Assembly (NCBI GenBank): GCA_027728645.1
Contig: JAQCAA010000004.1
Location: forward strand, 1-41,055
Source: Actinomycetota bacterium
Lineage (GTDB): Bacteria; Actinomycetota; Acidimicrobiia; Spongiisociales; UBA5794
DNA: 41,055 nucleotides
Direction: 5' to 3'
The notes beneath the pieces were generated by a model. It was not told where the DNA came from. It saw only the letters and a list, made by a program, of their open reading frames with translations, and searched no databases. This document shows positions 39,544-41,055 of the stretch, piece after piece. Within the stretch, counting starts at the first letter, position 1; each line of letters starts with the position of its first letter. Both the position numbers and the translations under genes were made by a program.

Positions 39544-41055
39544 ATGCCCAACGACAACGACCGAGACCTTGCCGCCGTCGGCGAGGACCAACGAGTAGCT
39601 GCTCCTGAGGCAGATGCTGTTCCCGATGCGACGATCCAAGAGGTTCAAGCGAGTGATTCGATAGAGATTCCACCAGCGACTGTTGTCGATGTCTCTGCCG
39701 ATAACGAGGATGCCGAAGCCACGCCTGAAGCGGAAGCTGTCAGTGATTCCGTGGCTGTTGGAGAAGCCGAGGTTGTGGAACAAGACGTTGAAGAAGTTGC
39801 GGTCGTCGAAGTGGAATCCGAAGATGCCTCGGCTGATGTTTCGGCAAAAGACTCGGTACCAGATGAGGCTGAGACGGAGCCGAAGGCTCGCCCTCGGCCC
39901 CGTGGGGATCGGCCAGCGATCAGCGCGCCAAAGACGATTACGGATGTTCCAGACGATTTGTCAGCAGACGCCTTTGCCGCTGCAGTCGAGCAGACTGTTT
40001 TCGAATTCAAGGAGGGCGACATCGTTGCTGGGACGGTCGTCAGGATTGACCCAGACGAAGTACTCGTGGATATCGGATACAAGTCTGAGGGTGTCATCCC
40101 GCTGCACGAACTGTCTGTTCGCAACAATGCCGACCCCTCGGCTGTCGTAACAGTCGGCGAAGAGATTGAAACGCTCGTCCTCCAGAAGGAAGATGACCAG
40201 GGGCGACTCGTCCTCTCGAAGAAGAGAGCGCAGTACGAACGCGCATGGGGTCGTATCGAGGGTGTCATGAACGACGGAGGAACGGTCACGGGGCACGTCA
40301 TCGAGGTCGTCAAAGGTGGCCTGATTGTCGACATCGGTCTTCGAGGCTTCCTCCCCGCTTCACTCGTTGATCTGAGGCGAGTCAGGGATTTGCAGCCGTT
40401 CGTCGGAGAACCGATTGAAGCAAAAGTCATTGAACTTGATCGCAACCGAAACAACGTTGTTCTTTCTCGTCGCGCGTACCTCGAAGAAGAGCAGGCAGAG
40501 CAGCGTCAGGCGTTCTTGACTGATCTCAAGGAAGGCGACGTTCGTTCAGGTGTCGTTTCTAGCGTTATCAACTTTGGTGCATTTGTTGACTTGGGAGGGA
40601 TGGACGGTCTTGTCCATGTTTCGGAGCTCTCGTGGCGTCATGTGAACCATCCCGGAGAGATCGTCACGGTCGGTGACCAAGTGAAGGTGAAGGTGCTAGA
40701 GGTCGACTACGACCGCGAACGTATCTCGCTGTCAATCCGTCAAACAGCCGAGGATCCTTGGGAAATGTTCGCTCGCGGCACGAGTGTTGGATCGGTTGTG
40801 CCCGGAAAGGTCACCAAGACCGTCCCCTTCGGAGCCTTTGTTTCTGTCGGGGAGGGCGTCGAGGGTCTCGTCCACGTGTCTGAGATTGCGTCCCACCACG
40901 TTGAGAGTCCCGAGCTTGAGCTTTCTCTTGGGCAGGAAGTAACCGTTAAGGTCACTGAGATCGATGCCGACAGACGACGGGTGAGCCTGTCCATCAAGCA
41001 GGCTGGGAACACGAAACCCTCAACGTGGACCGAGCAGCAACCAAGCCAACCGCGC
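39544..41055 (+). CDS. rpsA: 30S ribosomal protein S1 (3' truncated by window edge), with a long acidic N-terminal extension
   Basis: Not in the ORF track (no stop before the window end). ATG 39544: MPNDNDRDLAAVGEDQRVAAPEADAVPDATIQEVQ...; S1 repeats EGDIVAGTVVRIDPDEVLVDIGYKSEGVIPLHELS, GTVTGHVIEVVKGGLIVDIGLRGFLPASL, GDVRSGVVSSVINFGAFVDLGGMDGLVHVSELSW, GSVVPGKVTKTVPFGAFVSVGEGVEGLVHVSEIA. Confidence 0.95.
   Translation, partial: MPNDNDRDLAAVGEDQRVAAPEADAVPDATIQEVQASDSIEIPPATVVDVSADNEDAEATPEAEAVSDSVAVGEAEVVEQDVEEVAVVEVESEDASADVSAKDSVPDEAETEPKARPRPRGDRPAISAPKTITDVPDDLSADAFAAAVEQTVFEFKEGDIVAGTVVRIDPDEVLVDIGYKSEGVIPLHELSVRNNADPSAVVTVGEEIETLVLQKEDDQGRLVLSKKRAQYERAWGRIEGVMNDGGTVTGHVIEVVKGGLIVDIGLRGFLPASLVDLRRVRDLQPFVGEPIEAKVIELDRNRNNVVLSRRAYLEEEQAEQRQAFLTDLKEGDVRSGVVSSVINFGAFVDLGGMDGLVHVSELSWRHVNHPGEIVTVGDQVKVKVLEVDYDRERISLSIRQTAEDPWEMFARGTSVGSVVPGKVTKTVPFGAFVSVGEGVEGLVHVSEIASHHVESPELELSLGQEVTVKVTEIDADRRRVSLSIKQAGNTKPSTWTEQQPSQPR

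Noticed and set aside
39645-40454. 269-aa minus-strand ORF with Ser/Thr-rich repeats
   Set aside because: Antisense shadow of the acidic, low-complexity N-terminus of rpsA on the plus strand.

Overview
This 41 kb window looks like a core chromosomal segment from a moderately high-GC actinobacterium; an Acidimicrobiia-like lineage is an inference. From left to right it carries the end of the dcw cluster (ftsW 3' end, murG, murC, murB, ftsQ, ftsZ, pgeF, yggS, sepF, yggT). Next come ileS on the minus strand with a T-box leader, dksA-like, lspA, rluD, a wax-ester synthase/DGAT gene with an in-frame stop, pfkA (-), and dnaE with a frameshift. These are followed by an ArsA/GET3-like ATPase pair (-), a double-domain ThyX-like gene (-), nth, MATE, MFS (-), ccdA-like and trpE. 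A two-component system with a broken response regulator follows, then trpC-trpF-trpB-trpA, tRNA-Leu(CAA) (-), polA and a partial rpsA. No phage, CRISPR or defence island was seen. The most unusual signal is a set of four intergenic elements built from 7-nt tandem repeats in inverted arms. Two elements use (GTTTACC)n/(GTAGACG)n and two use (ATGACAG)n/(CTGTCCT)n. Additional heptad phasing occurs in the spacers, and each element sits directly at the stop codon of the upstream gene. Three genes carry single clean lesions: an in-frame TGA in WS/DGAT, a net frameshift at a CT tract in dnaE, and a 10-bp tandem duplication in the response regulator. All product calls come from reading translated motifs; no database search was run.
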